From Candidatus Uhrbacteria bacterium (GTDB taxonomy: Bacteria; Patescibacteriota; Patescibacteriia; JACQRZ01): a DNA stretch of 28,204 nt. Shown one piece after another: positions 20,169 to 28,064 of the stretch (its first letter is position 1; each line of letters begins with the position of its first letter). The position numbers were made by a program, and so were the translations under genes. Below the pieces are notes generated by a model. That model was not told where the DNA came from, searched no databases, and worked only from the letters and a program-made list of their open reading frames with translations. The stretch covers positions 1 to 28,204 of the forward strand of contig JACQWH010000030.1 in the NCBI GenBank assembly GCA_016209345.1, read 5' to 3'.

Positions 20169-20939
20169 TCAAAGGCCGGCCGCAACTCCTGCAAGGTAAT
20201 CGAACTTGCTATTCTCTGACTCGTAGCTCTCGAGTGTTTTTGCTATAGAAATAGCATTACGAAAATAGCGCAATTCGCCCAGGAGCATCGTAATCGTTTG
20301 AGAATCTGCGTTTCTACTCTTAAGCCATCGTTCGGCCCATAGTTTAAAAATATCTGTCGCCTCCACTTCTTCTTCAAAGAGTTTGTTTTTTTTCACAACC
20401 GCTTCATAAAATTCTTCGGTTAGTGTACTAACAATTGCCTCTTCGAGAATTTCAAGCCTTCTCGTACCCTCTCCACCTCTCTCCTTATATGTTACGCCCG
20501 AACGAAAATCAATACTATCGCGATCAAGGTCGATGCGAGTTGATTTTGGAGATCGCGCATGAAAGAGTTCATGGGCAAGACCCGTTGCAAGACCGATATC
20601 CGAGCCATGCCACTCAATAATAATGCTCTGATCAAAATGAGAAAGATATGCGCCGGCAAATTCCTGACTCATCGCTTTCAACGCGCCATGAGGAACAAGA
20701 AACACCCGATACTCGACCGACAAGGAAGGGTCTCCGCCATAGCCGAGAATAATGCGATCAACTGCCTCGCGCGTTACCCGCATGATCTCCCCTTGGCGTT
20801 CCGACGGTTCAAGCGCGAGCGCTTCGTAATCCTTTCTCTTTTTTCTTTGAATATCAAAGAATTTATTCTCTTCTTTTAGTCGATCGCCTTCAGTCCCCCC
20901 GGTAAATTTTACAAAACGCGTATCGAATTCTTCTGTCAT
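20169..20939 (-). CDS. HELFH-motif putative metalloprotease, possibly truncated by in-frame TGA
   Basis: 256 residues. The gluzincin-type motif LAHELFHARSPKS (about residues 120-132) provides two zinc-binding His and the catalytic Glu; LEEAIVSTLTEEF about 45 residues later contains a suitable third ligand Glu. The rest is helical. No signal peptide, so probably cytosolic; substrate unknown. Starts 13 bases after the VapC stop. The frame continues without a break beyond the TGA at 20171-20169 for 94 codons, so a full-length product of about 350 residues is possible. The family could be involved in processing of partner proteins, but nothing nearby shows that. Confidence 0.65.
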   Translation of the reverse strand: MTEEFDTRFVKFTGGTEGDRLKEENKFFDIQRKKRKDYEALALEPSERQGEIMRVTREAVDRIILGYGGDPSLSVEYRVFLVPHGALKAMSQEFAGAYLSHFDQSIIIEWHGSDIGLATGLAHELFHARSPKSTRIDLDRDSIDFRSGVTYKERGGEGTRRLEILEEAIVSTLTEEFYEAVVKKNKLFEEEVEATDIFKLWAERWLKSRNADSQTITMLLGELRYFRNAISIAKTLESYESENSKFDYLAGVAAGL

Positions 20940-20952
20940 ATCGTTATAATAG

Positions 20953-21330
20953 CTATCGGCGTTTTAACCTTCGGGCAAGATGCGTATCAAAGGTTACCAC
21001 CTGATGATGCGCCGCAAGCACAATAAGACTCATGTCAACAAACGAAAGCTCCGCCTTATCTTCTTTGATATAGGCGCGGGCAGTTGAGTGACAAAATAAT
21101 TCGTCGGTCACAAGAATACTGCAATCGCGATTATCAAAAATCATCTCAACGAACCTTTTCGCATGCCCCATTCCTGCTTTTTTGGCAAGAATTGTTGCAA
21201 CCTCAAGGAGCACATATTCAGGAACACCGAACGGTGGCTGATATTCTTTGAGAGCTTCCACGGCCCGTCGATGAAGGGTGTCCGATTCATGAAATGCCGC
21301 AATCCAGACGTTGGAGTCAAACACGGTCAT
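20953..21330 (-). CDS. vapC: PIN-domain toxin, VapC-type ribonuclease
   Basis: PIN-domain RNase of 125 residues. Catalytic acidic residues are in VFDSNVWIAAF (first Asp at residue 5), VPEYVLLEVATIL (Glu), and ELSFVDMSLIVLA with VVTFDTHLARRL at the end. ATG 21330 overlaps the antitoxin stop (ATGA), the usual coupling of such pairs. Unlike the 6999 toxin it has a recognisable Phd-type partner. Confidence 0.85.
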   Translation of the reverse strand: MTVFDSNVWIAAFHESDTLHRRAVEALKEYQPPFGVPEYVLLEVATILAKKAGMGHAKRFVEMIFDNRDCSILVTDELFCHSTARAYIKEDKAELSFVDMSLIVLAAHHQVVTFDTHLARRLKRR

Positions 21331-21566
21331 ACGTTATATAGATAGTCATCAATTTTTTTGCTCAAATTGCGATCGCGGCTCGTGAACCGAATGGTCATAA
21401 GATCATCAAGTGTATAGCGGGCTTCCTTTTTCTTTGTGACGGGTTCAATACGAAAAAGCGGGGTCGTATGCTTCATGACAAGGAAGGACTGGCCCTTTTG
21501 TGCCGCTCGCGTGACGTCCTTAAAACGCGTTTGAAGATGCTTGACGCCGATCAATGCTGGCTCCAT
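21327..21566 (-). CDS. Phd/YefM-type antitoxin
   Basis: 79 residues. The N-terminal DNA-binding part, IGVKHLQTRFKDVTRAAQKG followed by QSFLVMKHTTPLFRIEPV, is the Phd/YefM pattern; the C-terminal part (YTLDDLMTIRFTSRDRNLSK) would wrap the toxin. It likely represses its own promoter, which carries a TATACT/AGTATA inverted repeat. Overlaps the toxin gene by four bases. Confidence 0.8.
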   Translation of the reverse strand: MEPALIGVKHLQTRFKDVTRAAQKGQSFLVMKHTTPLFRIEPVTKKKEARYTLDDLMTIRFTSRDRNLSKKIDDYLYNV

Positions 21567-21587
21567 AGATTTTTCGATACAATTAAG

Positions 21588-21624
21588 TATACTTTTAGTA
21601 TATCAAAGGTTATTCATTTGTCAA
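21588..21624 (-). promoter_or_regulatory. Promoter and operator of the Phd/VapC pair
   Basis: Minus strand TTGACA (21624-21619), 16 bases, TATACT (21602-21597). TATACT and AGTATA (21588-21602) form an inverted repeat with 3-base spacing that includes the -10 element, a fitting antitoxin site. Confidence 0.65.
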
Positions 21625-21635
21625 TCTTGTTAGCG

Positions 21636-23243
21636 TCACAACCCCGCTCGCGAGCGGGCTTTTTGTTCTTGACGCATTTCTGACGCGACACGGGCAAGCT
21701 CATCGTATCCGTCCCAGGTGATCATCATGCCCTTGCCGAGGTTGGGATGTACCTTTGCAATTTCGCGCGCCATTTCTTGGGCGACATATCGATAGCTCGG
21801 GTGTCCCTGAATCGTGCTGCGGAGTTCGCACAGATGGTATGCCTCGCGCGCATTCATGCGAAAAATAAATCGAATAAGGAATCCGAACGGCACGCAATAC
21901 TGCGCCTGGAGCGGAAGGTCGCGCTTGATTGTTTCGTATGCAGATGCAGCCGTATCCATTGCGCGCGCATACTCCCCCTCTTTGCCCGCATTCTTAATAT
22001 CTTGAGGGATCGCGTAGCCGCGGAGCGTGGTATACCCTTGGCGTTGCTGGGTAAGCATGCGATGACGATGAAGATCGCGGAATGCCCCGATGTCGCAAGT
22101 AATTTCAAAAAGATACTGCGTATGTTCAAACGCACGCGGCGGTTTGTGTGTTCGGTGTTTACGCGGTATAAGAATATCGGCAATCATCTCGGCGACTTTT
22201 TCCGGATGCGCGGCAAAGAACTCCTTTGTTTGAGCATACGGCATATCTGAATGGTCGTAGCACAGCGCCGCGGCAATCTTTTGCTCCCCATCCCGATCGA
22301 AGTCAATGAGTCGAACGGTTGCCTCATGTTCGCGTTCCTTTATCGTATCTGAAACGAGTTGAGAGATAAGGCATTTTTGCTTTTGAAAAAGCGACGCGAG
22401 ATAGTCCACATTCCCCTGTCCGCGATCGGTCTTTGCGCGTCTAACAAAGGCCGGAATCAAAAATCCCAGCGTATCATCTATTTCCTTCGCGATGCGCGCG
22501 CCCTCCGCAAGTCCGCACGCGCGAAGATGATACATCAGGTATTCAAAAGCGCGCCCATTTCCAACCAGGCCGACATTGGTCTTCGTGCTCATCGGCAAGA
22601 GATACCGCACAACATCGCACGCTTGTCCTCGCAGTGCGCCGCGATACGCGCCATCGCTTTGGTTGTCCTTTTTTGGAAAACGAATTTTTAACTCTTCCAT
22701 AAGGGGATCAATGAGCGCCGTGTATGTATCAAACAGTGCGTTCATCGCCGTTCGATACGTCTCTGTGTGCCCCGCCCTATCGATATCCGGATCAACAACA
22801 TACGGATATTCTCCCGCCGCGTCTTTTCTGTCAAAACGAACATATCGCGTTGATTTTTCCAACGGTGAAAGTCCGATGCGGCGATCCTCAATAATTTTTG
22901 CAAGGACATTGGAAATATTCTCAACGGCAATGGCGGTACCGCCAAGCTCTGCAACCGAGTCGTCACCATACTGGTCAAGCACGCGGCTAAAAAATCCTTC
23001 GGCTTTCGCCGGATCAATCCTTATGCCGCCAACATTCAGTTCGCCGGTAAGCGCGTCGCGAAACTCTTGCCCTTCGCCAAGAAACTCTCGCGCAAGCAAT
23101 TCGCGCGCGCCGAGTTCAGAGCGGCTATACCGCCCGAACAGAGCGCCGGAAATAACCGACGGCAGGTTTTGAAACCCGAATACCGACGAATCCAGATTCG
23201 TCACAAACGGCTCTATTCTGCTTCGTTCCTCGGGGGTGAGCAT
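21636..23243 (-). CDS. thyX: Double-length FAD-dependent thymidylate synthase-like protein (ThyX)
   Basis: Flavin-dependent synthesis of dTMP from dUMP; 535 residues, about twice a normal ThyX. Two ThyX-like halves are visible. The first (about 30-230) has SVAELGGTAIAVENISNVLA and IGLSPLEKSTRY (131-134), the latter matching the S-x-R-Y end of the signature. The second (about 330-520) has FEITCDIGAFRDLHRHRMLT near residue 393, with RHR but QQRQGYTTLRG in place of the classical S-x(N)-S-x-R-Y. So the signature appears divided between halves. C-terminal ELRSTIQGHPSYRYVAQEMA resembles the dUMP-binding end. ATG 23243 has no strong SD. A GC hairpin (21643-21660) overlaps its last codons. Confidence 0.75.
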   Translation of the reverse strand: MLTPEERSRIEPFVTNLDSSVFGFQNLPSVISGALFGRYSRSELGARELLAREFLGEGQEFRDALTGELNVGGIRIDPAKAEGFFSRVLDQYGDDSVAELGGTAIAVENISNVLAKIIEDRRIGLSPLEKSTRYVRFDRKDAAGEYPYVVDPDIDRAGHTETYRTAMNALFDTYTALIDPLMEELKIRFPKKDNQSDGAYRGALRGQACDVVRYLLPMSTKTNVGLVGNGRAFEYLMYHLRACGLAEGARIAKEIDDTLGFLIPAFVRRAKTDRGQGNVDYLASLFQKQKCLISQLVSDTIKEREHEATVRLIDFDRDGEQKIAAALCYDHSDMPYAQTKEFFAAHPEKVAEMIADILIPRKHRTHKPPRAFEHTQYLFEITCDIGAFRDLHRHRMLTQQRQGYTTLRGYAIPQDIKNAGKEGEYARAMDTAASAYETIKRDLPLQAQYCVPFGFLIRFIFRMNAREAYHLCELRSTIQGHPSYRYVAQEMAREIAKVHPNLGKGMMITWDGYDELARVASEMRQEQKARSRAGL

Positions 23244-23246
23244 GAA

Positions 23247-23270
23247 ATCAGGGGTTAGGGATTAGGGTTT
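23247..23270. repeat. G-rich short repeat (TTAGGG-like)
   Basis: AATCAGGGGTTAGGGATTAGGG lies directly upstream of the ThyX start on the other strand. It resembles the (T)CAGGGATCAGGG stretch found inside the copA gene at 25134-25172. Confidence 0.4.
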
Positions 23271-23345
23271 AAAAACACACCCTCAGAATATCGCACAAGA
23301 AAAAAAAGGTCAAAGGATAACCTGTTCGTGATTGAAGTGGCGATA

Positions 23346-23374
23346 TTGCGAAATCTCCGGTTTTGTGCTATATT
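23346..23374 (+). promoter_or_regulatory. Promoter of the 57-codon gene
   Basis: TTGCGA (23346-23351), 17 bases, TATATT (23369-23374), with TGC before the -10 (extended -10). TATAAT at 23380 is an alternative. Confidence 0.6.
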
Positions 23375-23403
23375 AAAAGTATAATCAGTAACTATACAAC
23401 TGT

Positions 23404-23577
23404 ATGCCAGAAAGCGTTGCGGAAATGCCAAAAGTCGACGATACGATTTCCGAACCAAAGCCGGGGGAAAGTCCGGAGGAGTATAAAAAACGCCTTGACA
23501 TGCTCAAGGCAATGGCTCAAGGAACCTATCGCGAGGATCTTCCCGAAGATCTAAAAGGACTTGATGAAAAAAAATGA
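23404..23577 (+). CDS. Small acidic protein, 57 residues
   Basis: MPESVAEMPKVDDTISEPKP then GESPEEYKKRLDMLKAMAQG and TYREDLPEDLKGLDEKK. Not recognised. The composition is strongly acidic with one likely helix (EEYKKRLDMLKAMA); the ends look disordered. Coding is supported by the clean promoter 30 bases upstream, the terminator immediately downstream, and the biased protein-like composition. No SD before ATG 23404. The only plus-strand gene in the right two thirds of the window. Confidence 0.6.
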   Translation: MPESVAEMPKVDDTISEPKPGESPEEYKKRLDMLKAMAQGTYREDLPEDLKGLDEKK

Positions 23578-23595
23578 ATCACAATGATATTCAAA

Positions 23596-23627
23596 AATAC
23601 CCCCGATGGCCATCGTGGGTATTTTTT
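23596..23627. terminator. Bidirectional terminator
   Basis: AATACCC-C-CGATGG pairs with CCATCG-T-GGGTATT, then TTTTTT on plus; the minus strand gives the same stem followed by TTTTTG. Serves both the 57-codon gene and the copper operon ending at 23639. Confidence 0.75.
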
Positions 23628-23638
23628 ATTCACCTCCG

Positions 23639-25840
23639 TTATGACCGAATTCTTTTCAGCCGCAAGCTGTTGAGCACCACGCTCACGCTGGAAAACGCCA
23701 TGGCTCCGGCTGCTATGATTGGGTTGAGAAGGCCCAGCGCCGCCAAAGGAATTGCCGCGACATTATAGAAAAACGCCCAAAACAAATTTTGTTTTATCAC
23801 GCGAAATGTTGCGGACGAAAGAACGAGCGTTTCGGCAACCTTTGTCGGATTACCTTTTACAAGCACGACATTACCCGCCTCAATGGCAATATCGGTACCG
23901 GTACCAATCGCGATGCCAAGATCCGCCTGCACCAACGCCGGCGCGTCATTGATGCCGTCCCCTACGAACGCGACTCTTTTTCCTTCTCCCTGCAACGCCT
24001 TGACCTTTTCTCCTTTTTCCTGTGGCAGGACTTCGGAATAGACAGTCGTAATGCCCAGCTTCTTCCCGATTGCCTCTCCGGTTCTTTTGTTGTCTCCCGT
24101 AATCATTATTGAAGAAATGCCGCGCGTCCTCAGTAATTCAATTGCTTGGAGCGCGTCCTGTTTGAGAGTGTCTGCGATGGCGAGCATGCCGATAAACACA
24201 TGATCGCGCGCAAGCATCACAACGGTCTTTGCATCTTCTTCCAATTGTTCTTTTGTCACCCCCATTGTCGACCAGTCGATTCCTTCATCATGCATGAGTC
24301 GCGCATTACCGAGCAGAACGGCTTTCCCGTCGACGCTTCCTCGCACCCCCATACCGCTTATATTCTCAAATGAAGACACGTTCGTCACGATAAGCTGCTT
24401 CTCTTTCGCCGCATTCACGACCGCTTGGGCAAGCGGATGCTCGGAGGATTTCTCAATACCCGCGGCGATTCTCAACACATCATCTTCGGAAACGTCTGCA
24501 ACGGCAGAAATGATGTCGGTGACTTTCGGCTTGCCTTCAGTCAGTGTTCCTGTTTTGTCGAAAAGAACAACATCAATACTTCGCCCTTTTTCAAGCGCCT
24601 CTCCGTTTTTTATCAGGATACCGCGACGCGCACCCGTACCGGTCCCCACCATGATTGCGGTTGGCGTCGCAAGACCCAGAGCGCAGGGACACGCGATAAC
24701 CAACACGGCAACGGCCGGAATCACCCCTGCCAAGAGCGAGCCCGTCGCGATAAACCATCCGATAAGAGTAATGACCGCGATACCCAGCACAATTGGCACA
24801 AAAATTCCAGCGATAGAATCTGCAAGGCGCTGAATCGGGGCCTTGGACAGCTGCGCTTCTGTCACCATTTTAACAATATGCGCCAACGCCGTTTGAGCGC
24901 CTACATGTATCGCTCGCATCCGGATTGCGCCGTTGATATTGACTGTCGCGCCAAATAATGAATCCCCTTCTTTCTTTGATACGGGCATACTCTCACCGGT
25001 AAACATCGACTCATCAATACTTGTTTCTCCTTGTATCACGATGCCATCAACAGGAATTTTCTCTCCCGGCTTTACGAACAGCATATCCCCAACCTTCACG
25101 TCTTCAATCGCAACATCTTCATATGCATCTGCTCCTTGATCACTGAAACCTGACCCCTGATCCCTGACCCTCCGTGCCGTCTTTGCGCCCATCTTCACAA
25201 GTTTCTCAATTGCCTCACCTGCTTGCCCCCTGCTTTTTGCCTCAAAATATCTCCCGAGCAAGATGAATGCTGTAATGATTGCGCCTGTTTCGAAATAGAA
25301 CTCCGTACCGCCCGCCACAAACACCCACATACTGTACAAAAGCGCAGCCAATGTACCCAGAGAAATCAGCGTGTCCATATTTGCCGAACGCATCCGCGTC
25401 TGTTGCACCATACCGGTATGAAACTCCCACCCAAATCCGAGAATGACAACGCTGCCAAAAATCATCTGGAGCCAGATACTTGCGTCATACGGCCCGATTG
25501 GCACTGAAAAAGAGATACCACCCATCGCCAACACAAGCGCGGGCAGAGCAACCGCAAGCGCCCCAAACGCCTTTTTCATCGACGTATTCAATTCGTGCTT
25601 CGCATGATCCTTATGCGCCTGCAACGAATCTTCACTCAACACCTTGTACCCATTCTTTATCACTGTCCCATAGAGTTGTTCGGGAGTCACGAGCGCGCTG
25701 TCGTACGTCACGGTCGCGCTATGCGTAGCAAAGTTAACAACCGCGTCGCTGACACCGATCATTTTTTTCAGCGCCCGCTCATTTTTAATAGAGCAAGACG
25801 CACAGTGCATCCCGCCGATAGTAAATGTAATGGTTTCCAT
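23639..25840 (-). CDS. copA: Copper-translocating P1B-type ATPase (CopA)
   Basis: Exports Cu(I) across the cytoplasmic membrane at the cost of ATP; 733 residues. Order: N-terminal heavy-metal domain GMHCASC (9-15); about eight membrane spans; actuator motif FTGES (about 285); ion-path CPCALG (about 383); phosphorylation site DKTGT (about 430); nucleotide-binding SEHP (about 467); hinge GDGINDAP (about 628). CPC and the HMA domain indicate monovalent copper or silver. A 12-residue stretch, RDQGSGFSDQGA (about 224-235), before the actuator core is coded by a G-rich repeat and is absent in typical family members. Last gene of a copper operon after the CopZ-like gene (4-base gap). Confidence 0.93.
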   Translation of the reverse strand: METITFTIGGMHCASCSIKNERALKKMIGVSDAVVNFATHSATVTYDSALVTPEQLYGTVIKNGYKVLSEDSLQAHKDHAKHELNTSMKKAFGALAVALPALVLAMGGISFSVPIGPYDASIWLQMIFGSVVILGFGWEFHTGMVQQTRMRSANMDTLISLGTLAALLYSMWVFVAGGTEFYFETGAIITAFILLGRYFEAKSRGQAGEAIEKLVKMGAKTARRVRDQGSGFSDQGADAYEDVAIEDVKVGDMLFVKPGEKIPVDGIVIQGETSIDESMFTGESMPVSKKEGDSLFGATVNINGAIRMRAIHVGAQTALAHIVKMVTEAQLSKAPIQRLADSIAGIFVPIVLGIAVITLIGWFIATGSLLAGVIPAVAVLVIACPCALGLATPTAIMVGTGTGARRGILIKNGEALEKGRSIDVVLFDKTGTLTEGKPKVTDIISAVADVSEDDVLRIAAGIEKSSEHPLAQAVVNAAKEKQLIVTNVSSFENISGMGVRGSVDGKAVLLGNARLMHDEGIDWSTMGVTKEQLEEDAKTVVMLARDHVFIGMLAIADTLKQDALQAIELLRTRGISSIMITGDNKRTGEAIGKKLGITTVYSEVLPQEKGEKVKALQGEGKRVAFVGDGINDAPALVQADLGIAIGTGTDIAIEAGNVVLVKGNPTKVAETLVLSSATFRVIKQNLFWAFFYNVAAIPLAALGLLNPIIAAGAMAFSSVSVVLNSLRLKRIRS
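25134..25172. repeat. Intergenic-type repeat inserted in frame in copA
   Basis: CCTGACCCCTGATCCCTGAC and flanking bases (minus strand: repeated TCAGGG/TCAGGGGTCAGG units) lie inside the coding sequence without breaking the frame, encoding a Gln-Gly-Ser-rich loop. Confidence 0.5.
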
Positions 25841-25844
25841 AAAA

Positions 25845-26054
25845 TTATGTTAATTCGACCGTATACTGCCCCAAAGCGTCGATTTCTTTTTTCAGCTCAA
25901 TAAGATTGTCCTCATGCTCATAGTCGACTGCCACCTCGCCGGTTTCAGTGTTCACGGTGCATGAAACGATACCGGCACTGTCATGGCAAATATCTTCAAT
26001 AACATCTTTGCACGATGCGCAATGCATGCCCTTGACGTGAATTGTCTTTGTCAT
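25845..26054 (-). CDS. copZ: CopZ-like copper chaperone (HMA domain)
   Basis: Single heavy-metal-associated domain, 69 residues. GMHCASC (residues 9-15) binds Cu(I) through two Cys; the remainder follows the beta-alpha-beta-beta-alpha-beta pattern (VSCTVNTETGEVAVDYEHED). It should pass copper to the N-terminal domain of the ATPase encoded 4 bases downstream. ATG 26054 is 2 bases after the stop of the larger fusion gene. Confidence 0.9.
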   Translation of the reverse strand: MTKTIHVKGMHCASCKDVIEDICHDSAGIVSCTVNTETGEVAVDYEHEDNLIELKKEIDALGQYTVELT

Positions 26055-26056
26055 AC

Positions 26057-27454
26057 TTAAGAATTTGGTAGTACGGTAAATGAAGCGCCGCGCGTCGTCA
26101 TGCCCATGGCGCAGCGAAACGCGAACGTCCCCGTCCGAGACGGAGTGAATTCTATCTTGGTGACGTCAGACCCGGAAAGATACTGAGTCATATTCATGCC
26201 GGGAACCGTCAATATTTGCGCACAACCGGTTGCCCTTCGTCCGTCAACCCGCCACTCAAATGGCACGCCTTGCCGCACAGTGAAGTTTGGTACCGTATAG
26301 GCCAAACCCTCCACGCTCATATCAATAATCTGCTTCCCGTTTTCCACGCGCGCTGAGGGAATCTGTACGGGCGCGCTTGCGGTAGGGCTCGTAAGATCTA
26401 TTTTGGGAAACGTCACTCCCGCCAGCGCAAATCCATTATTCACCGTCATAAGCCCGATTAGCACAAGCAGTGATCCGGCAAACTTCAAGAAGGTATGTTG
26501 CGCCCTTCCCTTTATAAAACTGGAAAGTGCGCCAAGCGACAAGAGCGCGGGAAGCGTTCCAAGCACGAAGAAAAACATCACTACCGCGCCTTCGACCGGA
26601 TTTCCGCGGCTCAACACATAGAGCTGCAAACTTTGCGTAAATCCGCACGGCAGAAAAAAAGTCGATGCGCCAAGAATAAACGGAGCAATCTTCGGGTGTC
26701 GCTCTCCATAATCATGGAGAACATGCGATACGCCCTTTGGGGGCCGGGGTATAAACCGATCAAGCGCGGGAAATATATGCAGAAGACGAAAGCCCACAAT
26801 AACCATCACGATACTTGCGACTATAGTGATGAGTCCCGTCAGAAGCTGAGAGGGCGCCAGCGCCGAACCGATAAAGCCAATCAATCCGCCAAACACTATA
26901 TATGATCCTACCCGACCGATATTAAAGAACAGAACCGGCTTAAATGCCTTCCACCCTTTTACGTCAGGGTGCTGCTGGGCATAGCGCGCGGTTGCCGCCA
27001 AGAGCAGTCCGCCCGCGACAGCAATACAGGTCGACGTCGCCGCAACAATACCGATAAGGAAAATAAATCCATAGCTCATCCCTTCGGTAATCGACAGCTT
27101 TGGAATGAGGTCAAAATTTTTCCCAATCAGATACATGCTGAGGAGGATAATCATGATCCCGCCCGCCTCGGCATAGTTGCGAAACGAATGAGCCGCCCTT
27201 GGTAATGAGCTCTTTTTCCCGTCCCAGGGAGTGATGGTATAATGTGTATCACCCAACGCAGAGCGCAACGCGGATACTTCGGGTGTTTTATGATAGACAA
27301 GATCGGCGTACCCCTTACTATGGTCAACCCGTACGTTCACCATGCCGTCTAATTTTTTCCATTTTCTTTCGATGAGTATCTCACAACTTTTGCACGTCAT
27401 GCCGGAAATGATAACGCGCGCCGTTTTGAGATTATTTTTGTTGTGGTGTGACAT
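26057..27454 (-). CDS. HMA - SafE/UreH-like membrane - cupredoxin fusion protein
   Basis: 465 residues in three parts. Residues 12-80: heavy-metal domain with GMTCKSC. Residues about 95-340: six or more membrane spans of the sulfite exporter TauE/SafE or CcdA-like type, including STCIAVAGGLLLAATAR and ASTFFLPCGFTQSLQLYVLS, whose PCG motif is typical. Residues about 360-465: extracytoplasmic cupredoxin-like domain (GVPFEWRVDGRRATGCAQIL and FRCAMGMTTRG), likely copper-binding through Cys and Met. This fusion links cytosolic capture, membrane passage and external binding. First gene after the 27612 membrane gene; a weak AGGA SD precedes ATG 27454 and may pair with AGTCCT at 27484-27489. Confidence 0.85.
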   Translation of the reverse strand: MSHHNKNNLKTARVIISGMTCKSCEILIERKWKKLDGMVNVRVDHSKGYADLVYHKTPEVSALRSALGDTHYTITPWDGKKSSLPRAAHSFRNYAEAGGIMIILLSMYLIGKNFDLIPKLSITEGMSYGFIFLIGIVAATSTCIAVAGGLLLAATARYAQQHPDVKGWKAFKPVLFFNIGRVGSYIVFGGLIGFIGSALAPSQLLTGLITIVASIVMVIVGFRLLHIFPALDRFIPRPPKGVSHVLHDYGERHPKIAPFILGASTFFLPCGFTQSLQLYVLSRGNPVEGAVVMFFFVLGTLPALLSLGALSSFIKGRAQHTFLKFAGSLLVLIGLMTVNNGFALAGVTFPKIDLTSPTASAPVQIPSARVENGKQIIDMSVEGLAYTVPNFTVRQGVPFEWRVDGRRATGCAQILTVPGMNMTQYLSGSDVTKIEFTPSRTGTFAFRCAMGMTTRGASFTVLPNS

Positions 27455-27611
27455 AGTCCTAAAAAAAAGAATAAAACCGTGAAAGGACTTACACAGTTGA
27501 GTGCATTTCTAGGCGCCAGTAATTAATTTGGATGGTCCGATGGCCATCGAACTGTCGAGCACTGGAGCTGGCAACAACGAAATGCGCCAACTGTATAAAT
27601 CCTTGGCTTTT
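27455..27611. other. Intergenic region of the copper cluster
   Basis: 157 bases between the membrane protein and the fusion gene. It contains a 12-base palindrome CGATGGCCATCG (about 27538-27549), also found in the terminator at 23603, and AGTCCT/AGGACT (27455-27460, 27484-27489) which could hide the weak SD of the next gene. No clear promoter. Confidence 0.3.
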
Positions 27612-28013
27612 TTAGGCGTATACGGTGCTCTGTATGATACCGCGTGAAAATGCTTGCATGTACCGATGAACCAACCTATAGAGATAGTTCCGCTTGCGGA
27701 TATGCCGCCACGCACCCACAAAGGATAACAAAGCAAACAATAGCGCTGTCATGATATACGTGTCAATAACTACCGTATTGATAGCGTGCGGAATTTCCGG
27801 CTGCGCCACCCGCGTTATAAAAAATTCAGCACTCAACAGATCGTACTGGAGTATTGGACACACCGCATTTGACATGCCGGCACATGGTGATGTGACAAGC
27901 GCCATATGCTGGCTGCTTAAAAAGAAAATGCTTGCGTATAGAGCAAAAACAGCCAGCCCGAGCCAGCCAATGACTATCAATTTTTGCTTACATTGTGAAA
28001 AATTTCGTTTCAT
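27612..28013 (-). CDS. Small membrane protein of the copper cluster
   Basis: 133 residues, not assigned to a family. Two membrane spans: KLIVIGWLGLAVFALYASIF (about 11-31) and INTVVIDTYIMTALLFALLS (about 78-98). Between them lies a segment with two Cys (SPCAGMSNAVCPILQYDLLS), probably outside the cell, and after the second span a basic cytoplasmic tail (WRHIRKRNYLYRLVHRYMQA). The paired Cys and the position before three copper genes suggest a metal-related role; that is inference. The IS-like end lies about 50 bases upstream of its start. Confidence 0.6.
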   Translation of the reverse strand: MKRNFSQCKQKLIVIGWLGLAVFALYASIFFLSSQHMALVTSPCAGMSNAVCPILQYDLLSAEFFITRVAQPEIPHAINTVVIDTYIMTALLFALLSFVGAWRHIRKRNYLYRLVHRYMQAFSRGIIQSTVYA

Positions 28014-28064
28014 AGCGACATACTAGCACACTATGTTCTGCGTGTAAATATTTATCGCAGTGGA

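Noticed and set aside
20169..20171. UGA recoded as Gly as in SR1/Gracilibacteria
   Set aside because: TGA ends several genes here in tight ATGA overlaps, so general recoding is unlikely; the in-frame TGA is treated as a local event.
21643..21666. CCCGCTC/GAGCGGG hairpin plus TTTTT on the plus strand as a terminator
   Set aside because: It lies in the last codons of the minus-strand ThyX gene and no plus-strand gene precedes it; on the minus strand no T tract follows.
23603..27549. Shared 12-base palindrome CGATGGCCATCG at about 23603 and 27538 as an operator of the copper genes
   Set aside because: One copy is simply part of a terminator stem; two copies of a simple palindrome are not enough to claim an operator.
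27509..27736. 75-codon minus frame between the copper genes
   Set aside because: Overlaps the membrane protein gene; no SD, and no coherent protein character.
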